The notes below the pieces were generated by a model. The model saw only the letters and a list, made by a program, of their open reading frames with translations. It made no database searches and was not told the origin of the DNA. From positions 43,051 to 107,050 of the forward strand of contig NW_020825583.1 in the NCBI RefSeq assembly GCF_003286085.1: a DNA stretch of 64,000 bases, given 5' to 3'. Shown in pieces: positions 1-10,398 of this stretch. Made by a program: the position numbers and the translations under genes. This DNA is from Drosophila persimilis. Taxonomy: Eukaryota > Arthropoda > Insecta > Diptera > Drosophilidae. The number at the start of each line of letters is the position of its first letter. Positions within the stretch are counted from its first letter, which is position 1.

Positions 1-2
1 AT

Positions 3-566
3 TTTTGGAACAAGCAAGTAATTGATGCAATTTCAGACCTATCTGTAAGCTATACTGACGTAATTATAATCGGGGATCTAAACAGCAATATACTGAAGGA
101 ACGACATATGGAGTCAGCGATGGCATCGTTAGGCTTGCATCTAGTCAATAATAGTAGACCAACACATTTCTCAAACACTGCAAGTACATTATTGGACCTT
201 TGTTTTGTCAATGATAAAGAAAAAATCGTTCTTTATGATCAGTTATCTGTCCCAACATTTTCCAGACACGATCTACTTTTCCTGACTTATGATTTTAATT
301 GTAAAAAGATTGACGACGACATATGGTACCGAAATTTTAAGAGCATTGACATTACCAAACTTAATGACGAATTCAATACATATGACTGGAATATAATATT
401 TGACATGGATGATGTTAATTCTCAAGTAGAACAACTACGAGCTCACATAACATGTCTTTATGAAAAATTCGTACCACTGCGTAAATTAAATATTGCACAA
501 AAGAAAAAATCCATGGTTCAATCAATGTATTGCACACAATATATCATTAAGGGACAAAGCATATAA
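3..566 (+). pseudogene. LINE endonuclease domain, C-terminal fragment
   Basis: The frame is open from base 3 to the stop at 566. It contains the endonuclease motifs GDLNSNIL (the GD.N block) and LLDLCFV, then SRHDLLFLTYDF, the place of the S-D-H-catalytic block. Here the usual Asp before His reads as Arg (SRHD rather than SDHD), which may reduce nicking activity. Reading frame is lost near base 505-515 in an A-rich stretch; the protein then continues in the frame of the RT ORF that starts at 493. The gene was originally one ORF2. Confidence 0.75.
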
Positions 567-2382
567 CAAATGGAAACGCTACAGAACGTCTGTTCAGTAT
601 CAAGAATTTAAAACTTTAAGGAAAAAAACCAACCTATTAATACTGACAGCTAAAAAATCTTTTTATTCTGTAAGGTTTCAAAGTGCAATATTAACAAGAA
701 GGACATGGAGGGAGCTCAAAGACTTGGGAATAGGGAAGAGGACAAATAACACCAAAATTGATGTAGACATAGATGAATTAAATAGAAAATTTGTGATAAA
801 CGGGGTACCTGAAGTAGCATATAATCATTATCTTGACAATATACCGAATAGTTCCTGTGATAATAACTTTAGCTTCATGTGTGCCAGTCAGTGTGATGTC
901 CTTGAATCTGTGCTTAAAATTAAGTCAAATGCAATCGGACTGGATGAAATACATCCAAAATTTCTAAAAATCTTACTTCCGAAAATATTACCACATGTGA
1001 CTTATATTTGTAATACTGTCTTAACAAAATCAATATTTCCAAGTACATGGAAGCTTGCGAAAATAACACCGGTCCCTAAAGGAAAAAATGAATATAGACC
1101 TATATCAATTCTATTGTTTTTGTCAAAAGTCCTTGAACAATTAATGTCACAACAAATTCGAACTTTTCTAGATAACAATGCACTACTAAGTGACAAACAG
1201 TCAGGTTACAGAAGACAAAGAAGCTGTACTACGGCAATAGTAAATATAACGGAAGACATTAGATTAACACAAGATGAAGGAAATGTGACGCTATTAGTAC
1301 TACTTGACTTCAGTAAAGCATTTGACACGGTTAACCACGAAATCTTATTAAGTAAATTAGTTAACTTTTTCAATTTTAGTAAGGTAGCTATAAAGCTATT
1401 AAAATCGTATTTAACGGATAGAAGACAGGTAGTGGTAAGTGGAAGTAGAATTTCTTCAATGATGAGCACTGCACGTGGTGTGCCTCAAGGTTCAGTTCTT
1501 GGGCCGCTTTTGTTCTCATTATATGTGAATGACCTGCCAGACGTCCTGTTAAATTGTAAAAGTCATATGTATGCGGATGACGTCCAAATGTATGTTAGTC
1601 GTCCATTGAGTAAAATTGATGAGTGTATAAGTGTGTGTAACAGTGATTTGCTCAATGTGAGTAGCTGGGCGAAGCGTAATGGTCTGGCACTTAATCCAGA
1701 TAAATGTAAATGTGTAATTATATACAAGAAGCAACTAAATACGATGGCCTATCCAAAACTTGAAATCGAAGGAAAACAAATTAATTACGTAGATCAGGTG
1801 GAAAACTTAGGATTAACATTTAACAATACGCTTTCTTGGAGTAGCCAAGTAGTGAAAGCTACTGGTAGAACATATAGTCTACTAAGAAAACTCGCACCAA
1901 CACAAAAATACCTGCCAGATATACTCAAACCAATGATAGCTAAGACATATTTGACACCCACCTTATTCTATGGTATTGAAATATTTGGAAATTGTGACGC
2001 TGAATCTCAAAAAAAACTAAAAGTAACATTTAACAACATTGCCCGCTACATATATAATAAGAGACGAACCGATCATATCGCAGTCTTAGCAAGACAAATA
2101 TTCAAAATGGATTTAAAGACATGGATAGGGTACAGAACAATTATTTTTCTACATCGAATAATCTATACCAGACAGCCGAGCTACTTATATGATAAATTAA
2201 CCTTTGCTTCATCAAATAGAACGTTGAATCTGGTAACCATAAGGTACAAACTTGCCAATTCAGGAAAACAATTTTTAACAAATGCTATTCGGTTATGGAA
2301 TGAGTTACCTTTCAATATTAAAAATATTAGTAGAGCAACGCAATTTAGGGATAAACTAGAAAAACACTTGATAAACCCATAA
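493..2382 (+). CDS. LINE reverse transcriptase (C-terminal part of ORF2)
   Basis: A 629-residue frame that would copy LINE RNA into DNA at a nicked target. Visible RT blocks are YRPISIL (near residue 200), FSKAFDTV (near 275), GVPQGSVLGPLL (near 325) and the catalytic MYADDVQMY (near 355). A thumb/C-terminal region ends in LWNELPFNIKN. The listed start is a TTG-type codon only because the frame continues from the endonuclease upstream; the two ORFs are one broken gene. No RNase H domain is visible. Confidence 0.85.
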   Translation: MHKRKNPWFNQCIAHNISLRDKAYNKWKRYRTSVQYQEFKTLRKKTNLLILTAKKSFYSVRFQSAILTRRTWRELKDLGIGKRTNNTKIDVDIDELNRKFVINGVPEVAYNHYLDNIPNSSCDNNFSFMCASQCDVLESVLKIKSNAIGLDEIHPKFLKILLPKILPHVTYICNTVLTKSIFPSTWKLAKITPVPKGKNEYRPISILLFLSKVLEQLMSQQIRTFLDNNALLSDKQSGYRRQRSCTTAIVNITEDIRLTQDEGNVTLLVLLDFSKAFDTVNHEILLSKLVNFFNFSKVAIKLLKSYLTDRRQVVVSGSRISSMMSTARGVPQGSVLGPLLFSLYVNDLPDVLLNCKSHMYADDVQMYVSRPLSKIDECISVCNSDLLNVSSWAKRNGLALNPDKCKCVIIYKKQLNTMAYPKLEIEGKQINYVDQVENLGLTFNNTLSWSSQVVKATGRTYSLLRKLAPTQKYLPDILKPMIAKTYLTPTLFYGIEIFGNCDAESQKKLKVTFNNIARYIYNKRRTDHIAVLARQIFKMDLKTWIGYRTIIFLHRIIYTRQPSYLYDKLTFASSNRTLNLVTIRYKLANSGKQFLTNAIRLWNELPFNIKNISRATQFRDKLEKHLINP

Positions 2383-2440
2383 AAAAAAAAAAAATAAATA
2401 AAAATAAATAAATAAGTAAATAAAAATAAATAATAAAAAT

Positions 2441-2476
<36 letters not shown>

Positions 2477-2549
2477 TAATAATAAAAAAAATAAAAAAAT
2501 AAATAAATAAAAAAAAAAAAAAAATAGAAAAAAAACACAAAAAAAAAAA
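2383..2549 (+). repeat. LINE 3' tail: A-rich with (TAA)n and (AAAT)n
   Basis: Directly after the RT stop comes a 150-bp A-rich tract with TAAATAAA- and TAA-type tandem units, the usual 3' end of a reverse-transcribed insertion. It runs straight into Helentron copy A. Confidence 0.8.
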
Positions 2550-3668
2550 AACGAGGGGGAACGCTGTGAGTTGCTGCGGACACCGCAACTCTACAGTTAT
2601 ACCCGATACTTAGTCAGTATGGCTCTCCTCCGGCAGACGCCGCTAATATTAAACGACACGACAAAGAGTGCGTGCGAGAGAGACAGAAAATCAGTCTGAG
2701 CGTGACGTCGGGCGCTGCGTAGCCACTGAAAATTGATTTCTTGCTTTTGGCTACAAAAAGGATCCGATCTGATTCAAATTGAGCAATCTGATAGATATGG
2801 TCATTATCTATGATTCTGCATTTTTAGTTTTCTCAAATCTGCAATATTGTGGATGCAACAGATTTTCCTCCTTTGTGGGGGCGGAAGGGGGTGGGGCGAA
2901 ATTTTGAGATATACGTTTTATAGTGAGATCTAACAGGAGTGCGGATACCAAATTTGGTTACTCTAGTCATAATAGTTTCTGAGATTTGTGGTTGCCCCAG
3001 ATTTTCGTCCTTTGCGGGGGCGGAAGGGGGTGCGGCGAAATTTTGACACGAAACGGTCAAGGTCCGATATCACAGGAGTGTGGATACCAAATTTGGTTGC
3101 TCTGGCTCTTATAGGTTCTGAGATCCTTGAACTCATATTTTGCAATTGGCAAAACCGACCATGAAACCTGTGTGTTAGAGTGAGACAGAGCGAGAAAGAG
3201 TGAAATTGTTTTCGTGATTCTGGCTATAATAATAATACGATCTGCTTCAGATTTTGCACTCTGTAAGATATAGTCATCTTCTACGATTCTGCGTTTTTAG
3301 TTTTCTCGTATCGTCGAAATTGTGTATGCCACAGATTTTCGCCTTTTGTGGGGGCGGAAGTGGGCGGGGCACAGTTTTGAAATATTCCTGTAGCAGTGAC
3401 ATATCACAGAAGTCTGGATCCAAAACATCGTTCCTCTAGCTCTTATAGTCTTTCAGCACTAGGCGCTGAAGGGGACGGACAGACGGACAGACGGACGGAC
3501 GGACAGACGGACAGACAGACATGGTTCAATCGACTCGGCTATTGATGCTGATCAAGTATATATATACTTTATGGGGTCGGAAACGATTCCTTCTGGACGT
3601 TACACACATCCACTTTTACCACAAATCTAATATACCCCAATACTCATTTTGAGTATCGGGTATAAAAA
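2550..3668 (+). mobile_element. Helentron/DINE-like non-autonomous element, copy A
   Basis: Starts AACGAGGGGGAACG, then a hairpin (GTTGCTGCGGACACCGCAAC), then TATACCCGATAC. It ends in GAGTATCGGGTATA, giving subterminal inverted repeats. A (GACG/GACA)n microsatellite lies near 3475-3520. This layout of subterminal repeats, short stem-loop and GTCT/GTCC microsatellite is that of the Drosophila DINE/INE-1 group. It encodes no protein; short ORFs such as those translating the microsatellite are accidental. Copies B to H in this window share the same ends. Confidence 0.8.
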
Positions 3669-3854
3669 TTAGAATTAGTATTAGTATTAATAATACAAAT
3701 ATTAGTCATACCAAAAATGTTAGAATAAGAAAATCATTCTGCTTAAAGCATACAACTACATACATATGTGAACTCCATGTGACTAGCGCTTTAACATAAA
3801 GTAGGAATACTGTCGCGTTAGGAATATATATACAAATAAATAAAATAAAAATAA
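3669..3854. other. AT-rich spacer, nothing recognised
   Basis: AT-rich DNA with short TAATA- and AAATA-type runs lying between Helentron A and a BEL/Pao LTR fragment. No coding or RNA feature is seen. Confidence 0.5.
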
Positions 3855-4031
3855 ATATTCAAACAATTTCTTCTGCGCCTATCTTACCTACGGTTGCAAA
3901 GCGGGGCGAATTCGCCAAGAGCGAGAGAGCGAGCTTATATTGCGCTCCTGCTTTGCCCTAGCCTAACTTACACTAGACTTCATAAAATACGATCCTAATA
4001 ACAGTTATTATACGCCAAATGGCGCTACAAT
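3855..4031 (-). repeat. BEL/Pao LTR fragment (BEL0)
   Basis: On the minus strand it begins TGTAGCGCCATTTGGCG. It matches 45672-45844 almost base for base, where the same sequence directly follows the BEL2 polypurine tract. Both copies diverge exactly at the TGTAG boundary, which defines the LTR start. Confidence 0.7.
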
Positions 4032-4128
4032 TCCAAAAACCAATTTGGTATCCAGCACGGTACCCAGCTCGCACAAAGTTCTGCCCCCCACACCAAACTC
4101 CCACCCTTGACGGGAGATTGCTTTTTAA

Positions 4129-5151
4129 TGTATTGAAGCTGTAAGTGACCCAATTTCCTTGTTCTCTTTTGCGCCTGAATTCGTAAAATCGTAAAAGGCA
4201 TGCTCAGCGGCCAGCCGCTGCTGATAAGAGAGCGCAACGCTTGCGTTCCCCACGCTCGAAGCTTTTCGTTCTCGTCGTTGCCAATTCTGCTTTAAGCTTG
4301 CAGTGCTCGCTTTCCATGCATTTTTGTAATGCATTGAAACGTAGCCGACAAATACACTAACAAACTAAAAAAAAGAAAATTTTTTTTAATCTCCTTAAAC
4401 CAACAACCATAAAAATGTTTTTTTATTTTTAATTAAATTGCGTTTTGGCTCACCATGGCGGTACGCTGGTATGACCCTCTCGGCTTTTTATAATTTTTTA
4501 ATTTTTCGTTTTTTCTTTATACATATTTAATTTCCTTATTTCTAATATCATATATTATAATCATATACGCTCTCGTTTATATATACATACCTCTATAAAT
4601 ATCTACAACGTTTCTCTTTCTCCTTTAGAGATTAAGCCTCATATTTTTCCATTTCCATTAATTTCTTTCCCTTGATTTGCCTACTGGTTAATTAAAGACT
4701 TGTGTTCTTTCCGGTAGTGAAACACTTGTTCGCTCGGTTTTGATGATGTAGCCACATGTCTAGTATTAAGTCCAAAGAAATATATTGAATTTTGTCAGCC
4801 ATGAATATGGAGTAGACTTCTAATTTCCTGGTGACATGGTGACGTAAGGGGGTAGGGTGAGAATATTAGGGATTTCCAGAACATTTCGCACCACTGGAAA
4901 TCATGGAAGGGTGGGTACAAAATTGTGTGTGTCGACTTCCATCTCAAGACCTCACGCCCGCGATATTTTTGGAACACCCCGACGAAAGTCCCTAGTACTT
5001 TCGAGTACGCCCTATGTATGATTGTGCCATTTCATTTCGGATATGATCGGAATATGCAAATTGTTGTTTTCGGAGTTAGCTCCCTGTAGAGTCACGGGAT
5101 TCTAAAATTTTAAAGTTTATGTAGTATGAGTCGAGACGCGGTCAAACGACC
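4129..5151. repeat. Repeat family Y, copy 1
   Basis: About 1.02 kb, from TGTATTGAAGCTG to GTCAAACGACC, nearly identical to 16303-17329 and 53491-54516. It encodes no convincing protein. Here it replaces the 3' part of BEL0 gag and pol. Class unknown; it could be an LTR or a non-autonomous DNA element. Confidence 0.6.
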
Positions 5152-5620
5152 GCTTTGGTCATTGGTCATTGTGAACTAGAGTCTCAAATAAACCTATGAA
5201 GTTTTTAAAGTCCGAAAAGTTGCCGCTGAACTGCGGCAGAGCTAACTTCGGAAGGCGAGCACGAGATGGGCCACCATAAGCTGGTACTGCCGGTATTGTC
5301 TCATCAGCTGTCTTTAATGCGCAAATGAGAGACATTAATTTTGCCTTTGTGAAAATTGAGAGTTCTTCCAACTCGACTCCAAATTCATCGTCAATGTCTA
5401 TATCTTCAATCTTCTCTTGAAGTTCGCGTGCCGTGTCAATGCTACGCATAAGCGTTTCGAGTCTGCAATCGAGCTCCGTCAATACCAGCGGAATATCCCC
5501 CGCTTCTAAACGGTCCGCTAATAAACGAATGCCTTTGACACGGCAACTGCGCTTTTTCTTCAGCTCTTCAAGGGCGATATTGTTGGCTTTTGAGGTCATA
5601 TTGATTCTCAATACAAGCAA
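5152..5620 (-). pseudogene. BEL/Pao gag, N-terminal fragment (BEL0)
   Basis: A frame of about 153 residues with a coiled-coil-like N-terminus rich in Leu/Glu, then LPKLALPQFSGNFSDF, the conserved block of BEL/Pao Gag (DUF1759-type). The same N-terminus is found at 50045-50456 in BEL2. The frame ends where repeat Y begins, so the rest of gag and all of pol are missing here. Confidence 0.8.
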
Positions 5621-5794
5621 CTGAAGGCGAAAGATCGTTTCTAATAATCGTATTTAATGCCGAGACACTCAATGAAATAGTGGGTAATTGGATGTTGTGT
5701 ATACGTATGCACCGACAACGATCGACGCTAAATTGATTTGCGAGGCACGACTTTGTCTTAATTGATAGTTGGATCCTACTGACACCAAACGAAT
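5621..5794 (-). repeat. BEL0 5' leader, with Jockey target duplication
   Basis: It matches 50457-50474 plus 51583-51896 of BEL2. On the minus strand it contains TTTGGTGTCAGTAGGATCC, which looks like a primer-binding region. The last 12 bp, CACCAAACGAAT (5783-5794), recur at 14545-14556 and mark the Jockey insertion. Confidence 0.65.
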
Positions 5795-5988
5795 TTTATT
5801 TATTTTTTTTTTTTTTTATTATTAAGCGTTGAATCCGTACATTGCATATATCGTATCTTAACAACCCAGGTAAATAGTATTAAGGAGACCAAACCTATTG
5901 CTTTATGCAAGAGGACTTATAGAGATATAATATAGTATAGTATATAGTAATAATAAAAAAAGTAATATTATAATATTGGGAGGGAAAC

Positions 5989-6622
5989 TTAGAGTTGGCC
6001 AATAGTTTTGGCAAAACCCAATCTCTTCAACCGCCTCAAAGGCCTGGCAGGTAGTAATCGTCTGGCGAGCATACTATGGTGTCTAATTGGCCTGTCACTG
6101 TATCTGCTGGTGTGCCTTCCAATCTGCTCCTCTACTGTATGCAGATTCAAATCCCGATGTAGGGTGGAGCCGCGCACGTACCAAGGGCAGTTCGTTATTT
6201 GCCTCATGCCGCGATTCTGCAAGACCTGTATCCGTTTATAGTTCGATTTGGCAGCTATACCCCAAATCTGCACACCGTAGAGCCAGATCGGGGCTACACA
6301 GTGTACATAAACTGCTCTTTTGGCTCTCAGTGACATGGTGCTTCTTCTGTTAATCAGCCACCGCAATTGCTGCATTCTTTGCCCACATTTACGAGCCGTA
6401 GCTTTCAAGTGTGGACCAAAAGTAAGACGCTTATCAAGGGTGATACCGAGATACTTTGCTTGCTCTGGTTGGTCCAAAGTTACGCCTTCAAGCTTTATGG
6501 GTGGGGTGTGGTCTATGAGCGCTTTCAGGGTGAAGCATGGATTGGTGGTCTTCAGTGGGTTGACTTTTAAATTCCATCTTTTGCACCAAGCTGCCAAAGA
6601 GTAGAGGTACTCTTGGAGACCA
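5989..6622 (-). pseudogene. Jockey ORF2, C-terminal part of reverse transcriptase
   Basis: Reads LQEYLYSLAAWCKRWNLKVN, then AKYLGITLDKRL, and finishes near GFAKTIGQL, the thumb and C-terminal region of Jockey RT. It continues the ORF interrupted at 10398. The catalytic YADD block that should come just before is absent, so sequence was lost where the gypsy element joins. Confidence 0.8.
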
Positions 6623-7570
6623 TGATTTTGTGGGATACATCCATACGAACTTACTAAAGCTATCAACCATTGCGAAGATGTACTTGTACTGCTTTGAAGT
6701 GGCATCCATAGGCCCAAGGTGATCCACGTGTATAGTATACAGCGGCTGTGATCCTTTGTCAATTTGATGCAGAAATCCCTCTTTTTTGCCAAGCTTTTTG
6801 TTGTAGATTATACATTTCATACAGTTTCCTATGATCTGAATTACTTTTCCTTCCAGATGTGGAATCCAATAGCTCTGCTGTACGGTGTGCATTGTTTTTT
6901 GAGCGGCAAAGTGTCCTGCGTTGTGAGCGTCGGTTATTATTTCTTTTTCTAATGACTTCGGTATTGCCAGCAAGTCCGTGCCTTGCACCACTTTGTATAC
7001 GAGACCAGCTTTCAACTTAAAGTTGTCATATGGTTTACTTTTCAAAATTTCGGAAACTGCTTTGATCATCGTATCCTCCTGCTGGGCTTTCTTAATTCTT
7101 GCTGTGACTTCCGAAGATACCATCATGACATCAATTGGGTACCTACTCAGGCAATCCACATGCTTCAGCCGTTCTCCTGGTCTGTGTTCCACTTCAAAGT
7201 CGTAGTCCTGCAAGTACAGGACCCATTGGGCTACCTCCCGCGGAACGTCCTTCTTGCTTAACGTTTGCTTGAAAGCGGCGCAATCCGTTACGAGCTTAAA
7301 GTTGGTTCCAAGTATGTACTGACGAAATTTTTTGCACGCTAGGAAAATTGCTTTGGCTTCCTGTATATAGCTATGCTGTCGTGCTTCAGACTCCGAGGTT
7401 TTCTTACTCCAGAATAAGATCGGATGCAATTGTCCTTCGTGCCATTGTAACAACGCCGCTGCAAACCCGTCCTTTGACGCATCAGTGTGTATCTCGGTTT
7501 TTGCATTCCTGCGATAAAGTTTCAAGACCGGCTCTTTCACCAATGCTTCCTTTAATGTAGCAAACGCCTG
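6623..7570 (-). pseudogene. Gypsy pol: RNase H and integrase N-terminal half
   Basis: RNase H begins at EIHTDASKDGF (first catalytic Asp). Connection-type sequence FEVEHRPGERLKHVDCLSR follows, then the integrase zinc-binding H-H-C-C region (HNAGH...CMKC) and the first core Asp in IHVDHLGP. Sequence ends at FVWMYPTK, before the remaining DDE residues. A frameshift near 7575 separates it from the RT segment. Truncated, so no active integrase can be made. Confidence 0.8.
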
Positions 7571-8010
7571 CTGCTCATTTTAAATGGGACATCTTTTCGC
7601 AGCAGATTGGTCAGTGGTTTGGCGATTAGCGAATAGTTTCTTATGAATTTACGGAAAAACCCAGTTAATCCTAAAAACGACTGCACAGCCTTTATGTTTT
7701 TCGGCATCGGGAACTTGCTGACGGCTTTGGTTTTCTCCAATCCAGGCTTGATTTCACCTCCTCCAACTTGGTGGCCCAAAAATGTAATGGTCGACTGCAG
7801 AAATCGGCACTTCTTCCACTTCATCTTCAGCCCGTATTCAGCTGCAGCATCAAAAACCTTCTTCAGCTTTCCCAGGCATTCGTCGGCGGTTTCAGCGTGT
7901 ATAACGATATCGTCCATGTACAGGTCAAGAATGTTTTCATTTATAAGGTTTTGAAATACAAAACTTATAAAACGGATGAAAACTGCTGGCGAATTGCAAA
8001 AACCGAAAGG
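7552..8010 (-). pseudogene. Gypsy pol: reverse transcriptase palm and thumb
   Basis: Carries the RT catalytic block YMDDIVIHAE, then FLGHQVG and FLGLTGFFRKFI, standard for Ty3/gypsy RT. The frame is joined to the upstream gag-protease-RT ORF by a 1-nt shift near 8010, where the GLPFG motif is broken, and to the downstream RNase H by a shift near 7575. Confidence 0.8.
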
Positions 8011-9995
8011 CCTTCCTTCGTTATAAACGCCGTATATTTTTTGCTGCTTTCTTCCACAGGAACGTGGAAAAACCCATTTTCTAAGTCCATGATGGTGAAC
8101 ACCTTAGCATTTTCCAGTTTTTCCAGCACCTCTTCAACGATTGGAACGGGAAAGCAATCTTTCAAGACCATCTTGTTCATCTGACGATAGTCCACGCAGA
8201 CCCGGCTGCTCCCATCCTTTTTCTTGACAATTACAGTCCGACTGGCGAAATTTGATGATGAGCGTCGTATTATCCCAGCGTTGGCCCATTCATCGATCTG
8301 CTGCTTGACAACGTCGGCTTCGCTGATGGCCACTCGACTTGGCGAATGTCGAAACGGCGCTATTTTCTCGTCCGGTACGATCTTCAGCATGATCGGGCAC
8401 ACTGCAGTCTGCTTCTTTTCAGTAAAGTCCTGAATCATTGATTGGACGGCATCTCTGAACTGCGACGGAATGTTTATGTCAGTATTTTCTTCGACCACGT
8501 TGTAAATACTTATCTGTTTGATGTCCTCAGTTTCCTCCCCCGGCAGGGGAGAAAACTTATATCCTCCTTGCGTTGATGTCATTGTGAACTTGGATATAAA
8601 GTCGTGTCCAAGCAACAATTCGCATCCGACGGCATGATCGGCCACCACAAGGAATTTGTGTGCCAGTCGCATTCCGTCGATCTCCACTTCTGCCGTAAAC
8701 TGCCCAGCGGAGCGTGTGATGTTGTTTCCAAGTCCCCTCAAAGTTGACGAACTGGCTTGCAGTTGGATACCACTCATTTTGCCGAACACTGATATCTTTA
8801 ATAGGGAAACATCTGCACCGGTGTCTATGAGCCCCTTGACTTGCACGTCGTTAATTTTAAGAGACTTCAGGCGTTTTTCCTCGTATGCAACGTTTACGGC
8901 AGCAGCACTCGGGCAATCCTTAGACATGTGTCCAGTCTGATTGCAGCGGAAACACTTTAATGCAGCTCGGCAATCCTTGCGTAGATGCTCCAGGGATCCA
9001 CAATTGTAGCAGTGTTGCTTCCTTTCATATTTGGTGAAATTGGACTTCTTTCCGAACGGCTGTGAGTCTTTTTGTTTCGGGGCAAAACCCCCATCAACCG
9101 CGAGCGTTCTTTCATAGATTTCGTACTTCTCTCGCAGCTGCTTGTATGAGCTGCATCCATACAAGGTGTACTTATAATCCGTTTTTAAATTCAGTCCGTC
9201 GACAATGTATCGAATCACCGACTCCGTGTCTGTTGTCCCACGTGCAGCAATGCGTTTCATCTGTAGTATATATTCGTGAAAACTTTCGCCGGCAATCTTC
9301 ACTCGCATAGACAATTGATTGTGAATTTGCGCACTGCATAAACGCTCACACTCAAACTCCTGTAGAAGTTGATGACGCAATTGGCCGTACTCATACACTG
9401 ATGTGGACTCGAGAAAAAGAGCGGCTGTACCTGTCATTTTTGCTCGGGCTTGCACGTATTTTTGTTTGTCATTTAGTCCATATGCTTCAGCGTTTAGCTC
9501 GAAGTTAATAAACCACTGCTGTACCGACATATTTTCTCCGTTGAATTCTGGAATAATTTTGGCAAAATTTTCCACTACCAGCTTTGCATCATTTTTCTTG
9601 TCTATTTCATCTGCATTTATTTTCATCGAGAGCAGTTGAACCAGCTGTTGGAGCGTCTGTGTGTTTTCTTCTAGGAGTGTTGACCTCATCGCTTCCTCGT
9701 TCGCGTTTTGCTGACGATTGATCCTGTTTTCTTCTGATCCACTTGGGCCTTCGTTTTTCTGCATATTCCCGGCTGGTGGTCCACTTGTATTTTCCATTAT
9801 AATTCTACTGCGCAATACTCTTGTGGGCAGCCAGCTTGAAACAACCCTTTTTTCTCGGTTCTTCTTTTCACCCACTCGCTGTCTCGCTTCCTCTGCTTGC
9901 GGCTTCTGAGAGTCAAATGCGCAGTTTTTTTGCACCGAATTTTTGCTTTTCCGTCTCGCTTCGTCTGCTGCCGGCTTCTGAGACATGAGACACAC
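7965..9995 (-). CDS. Gypsy Gag, protease and start of reverse transcriptase
   Basis: A single 676-residue frame. Residues up to about 290 form Gag, followed by two CCHC zinc knuckles (CYNCGSLEHLRKDC and CFRCNQTGHMSKDC) and a retropepsin site (LIDTGADVSLL). The RT entry region follows: SRVCVDYRQMNK and FTIMDLENGFFHV, the first RT aspartate block. Gag and pol are fused without a shift. The start may be the Met at 9797 (MENTSG) rather than the upstream one. The last residues are out of frame because of the shift near 8010. Confidence 0.8.
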   Translation of the reverse strand: MCLMSQKPAADEARRKSKNSVQKNCAFDSQKPQAEEARQRVGEKKNREKRVVSSWLPTRVLRSRIIMENTSGPPAGNMQKNEGPSGSEENRINRQQNANEEAMRSTLLEENTQTLQQLVQLLSMKINADEIDKKNDAKLVVENFAKIIPEFNGENMSVQQWFINFELNAEAYGLNDKQKYVQARAKMTGTAALFLESTSVYEYGQLRHQLLQEFECERLCSAQIHNQLSMRVKIAGESFHEYILQMKRIAARGTTDTESVIRYIVDGLNLKTDYKYTLYGCSSYKQLREKYEIYERTLAVDGGFAPKQKDSQPFGKKSNFTKYERKQHCYNCGSLEHLRKDCRAALKCFRCNQTGHMSKDCPSAAAVNVAYEEKRLKSLKINDVQVKGLIDTGADVSLLKISVFGKMSGIQLQASSSTLRGLGNNITRSAGQFTAEVEIDGMRLAHKFLVVADHAVGCELLLGHDFISKFTMTSTQGGYKFSPLPGEETEDIKQISIYNVVEENTDINIPSQFRDAVQSMIQDFTEKKQTAVCPIMLKIVPDEKIAPFRHSPSRVAISEADVVKQQIDEWANAGIIRRSSSNFASRTVIVKKKDGSSRVCVDYRQMNKMVLKDCFPVPIVEEVLEKLENAKVFTIMDLENGFFHVPVEESSKKYTAFITKEGLSVFAIRQQFSSVL

Positions 9996-10051
9996 AATTT
10001 TTGATTTTTTCCACTTTACACAGGCAGTACGCGACCGGTTGAGCCCCCAAA

Positions 10052-10398
10052 TGTAAGATATTATTTAAAGTATTGTTTATTCGTATTATTATCGCGGTGG
10101 CCTGGTATGTGTGCTTACAAAAGTTCTTAATGTTACGGCTTATTTCTGCTGATTTTCTGCTGCTGCTTGAGTCGCGTCCGTATGCTGCTGTTCTCTCCTT
10201 TTTACTGCTTCGCTCTGTTCCTCTTCTTCTCTGTCCGCTGTTGATCTGCTGCTGTTACTACTGCTGTTGCTACTGCTGTTGCTGCTGCTGTTACTACTGC
10301 TGTTGCTGCTCATCAGCTGTTCCTCTGCTGCTGTTATTACTGCTGTTGCTGCTCCCCGCTGCCCCTTCAATAGGCCAGCTGGCCCACTCCTTCTTACA
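10052..10398 (-). repeat. Gypsy 5' LTR, 347 bp
   Basis: Bounded by TGTAAGAAGG and TATCTTACA on the minus strand, adjoining Jockey RT on one side and a leader TTTGGGGGCTCAACCGG on the other. It contains a run of CAG/CAA-type triplets that translates as Ser-Asn repeats; this is LTR sequence rather than protein. Confidence 0.75.

Larger units (their letters stand above)
1..2549 (+). mobile_element. Non-LTR retrotransposon (CR1/Jockey superfamily), 5'-truncated by the window
   Basis: The segment holds an apurinic-type endonuclease fragment, a reverse transcriptase and an A/TAA-rich 3' tail, in the order expected for a LINE ORF2. The 5' end lies outside the window. The RT C-terminus ends in a motif of the type LWNELP followed by about 25 residues, a layout common in CR1-like LINEs; the clade assignment is inference. 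A 1-nt frameshift separates endonuclease and RT, so the copy is inactive. Confidence 0.85.
6623..10398 (-). mobile_element. Ty3/gypsy element, 3'-truncated, inserted in Jockey RT
   Basis: It has a complete 5' LTR (10052-10398, TGTAAGA...TCTTACA), a gag-protease-RT ORF, and RNase H and integrase parts. The integrase stops within its catalytic core near 6622, where Jockey sequence resumes; the rest of the integrase and the 3' LTR are gone. Two frameshifts (about 8010 and 7575) break pol. Confidence 0.85.

Noticed and set aside
10140..10390. Ser-Asn repeat protein domain at the end of the Jockey RT ORF
   Set aside because: The sequence belongs to the inserted gypsy LTR; the frame is open by chance through triplet repeats.
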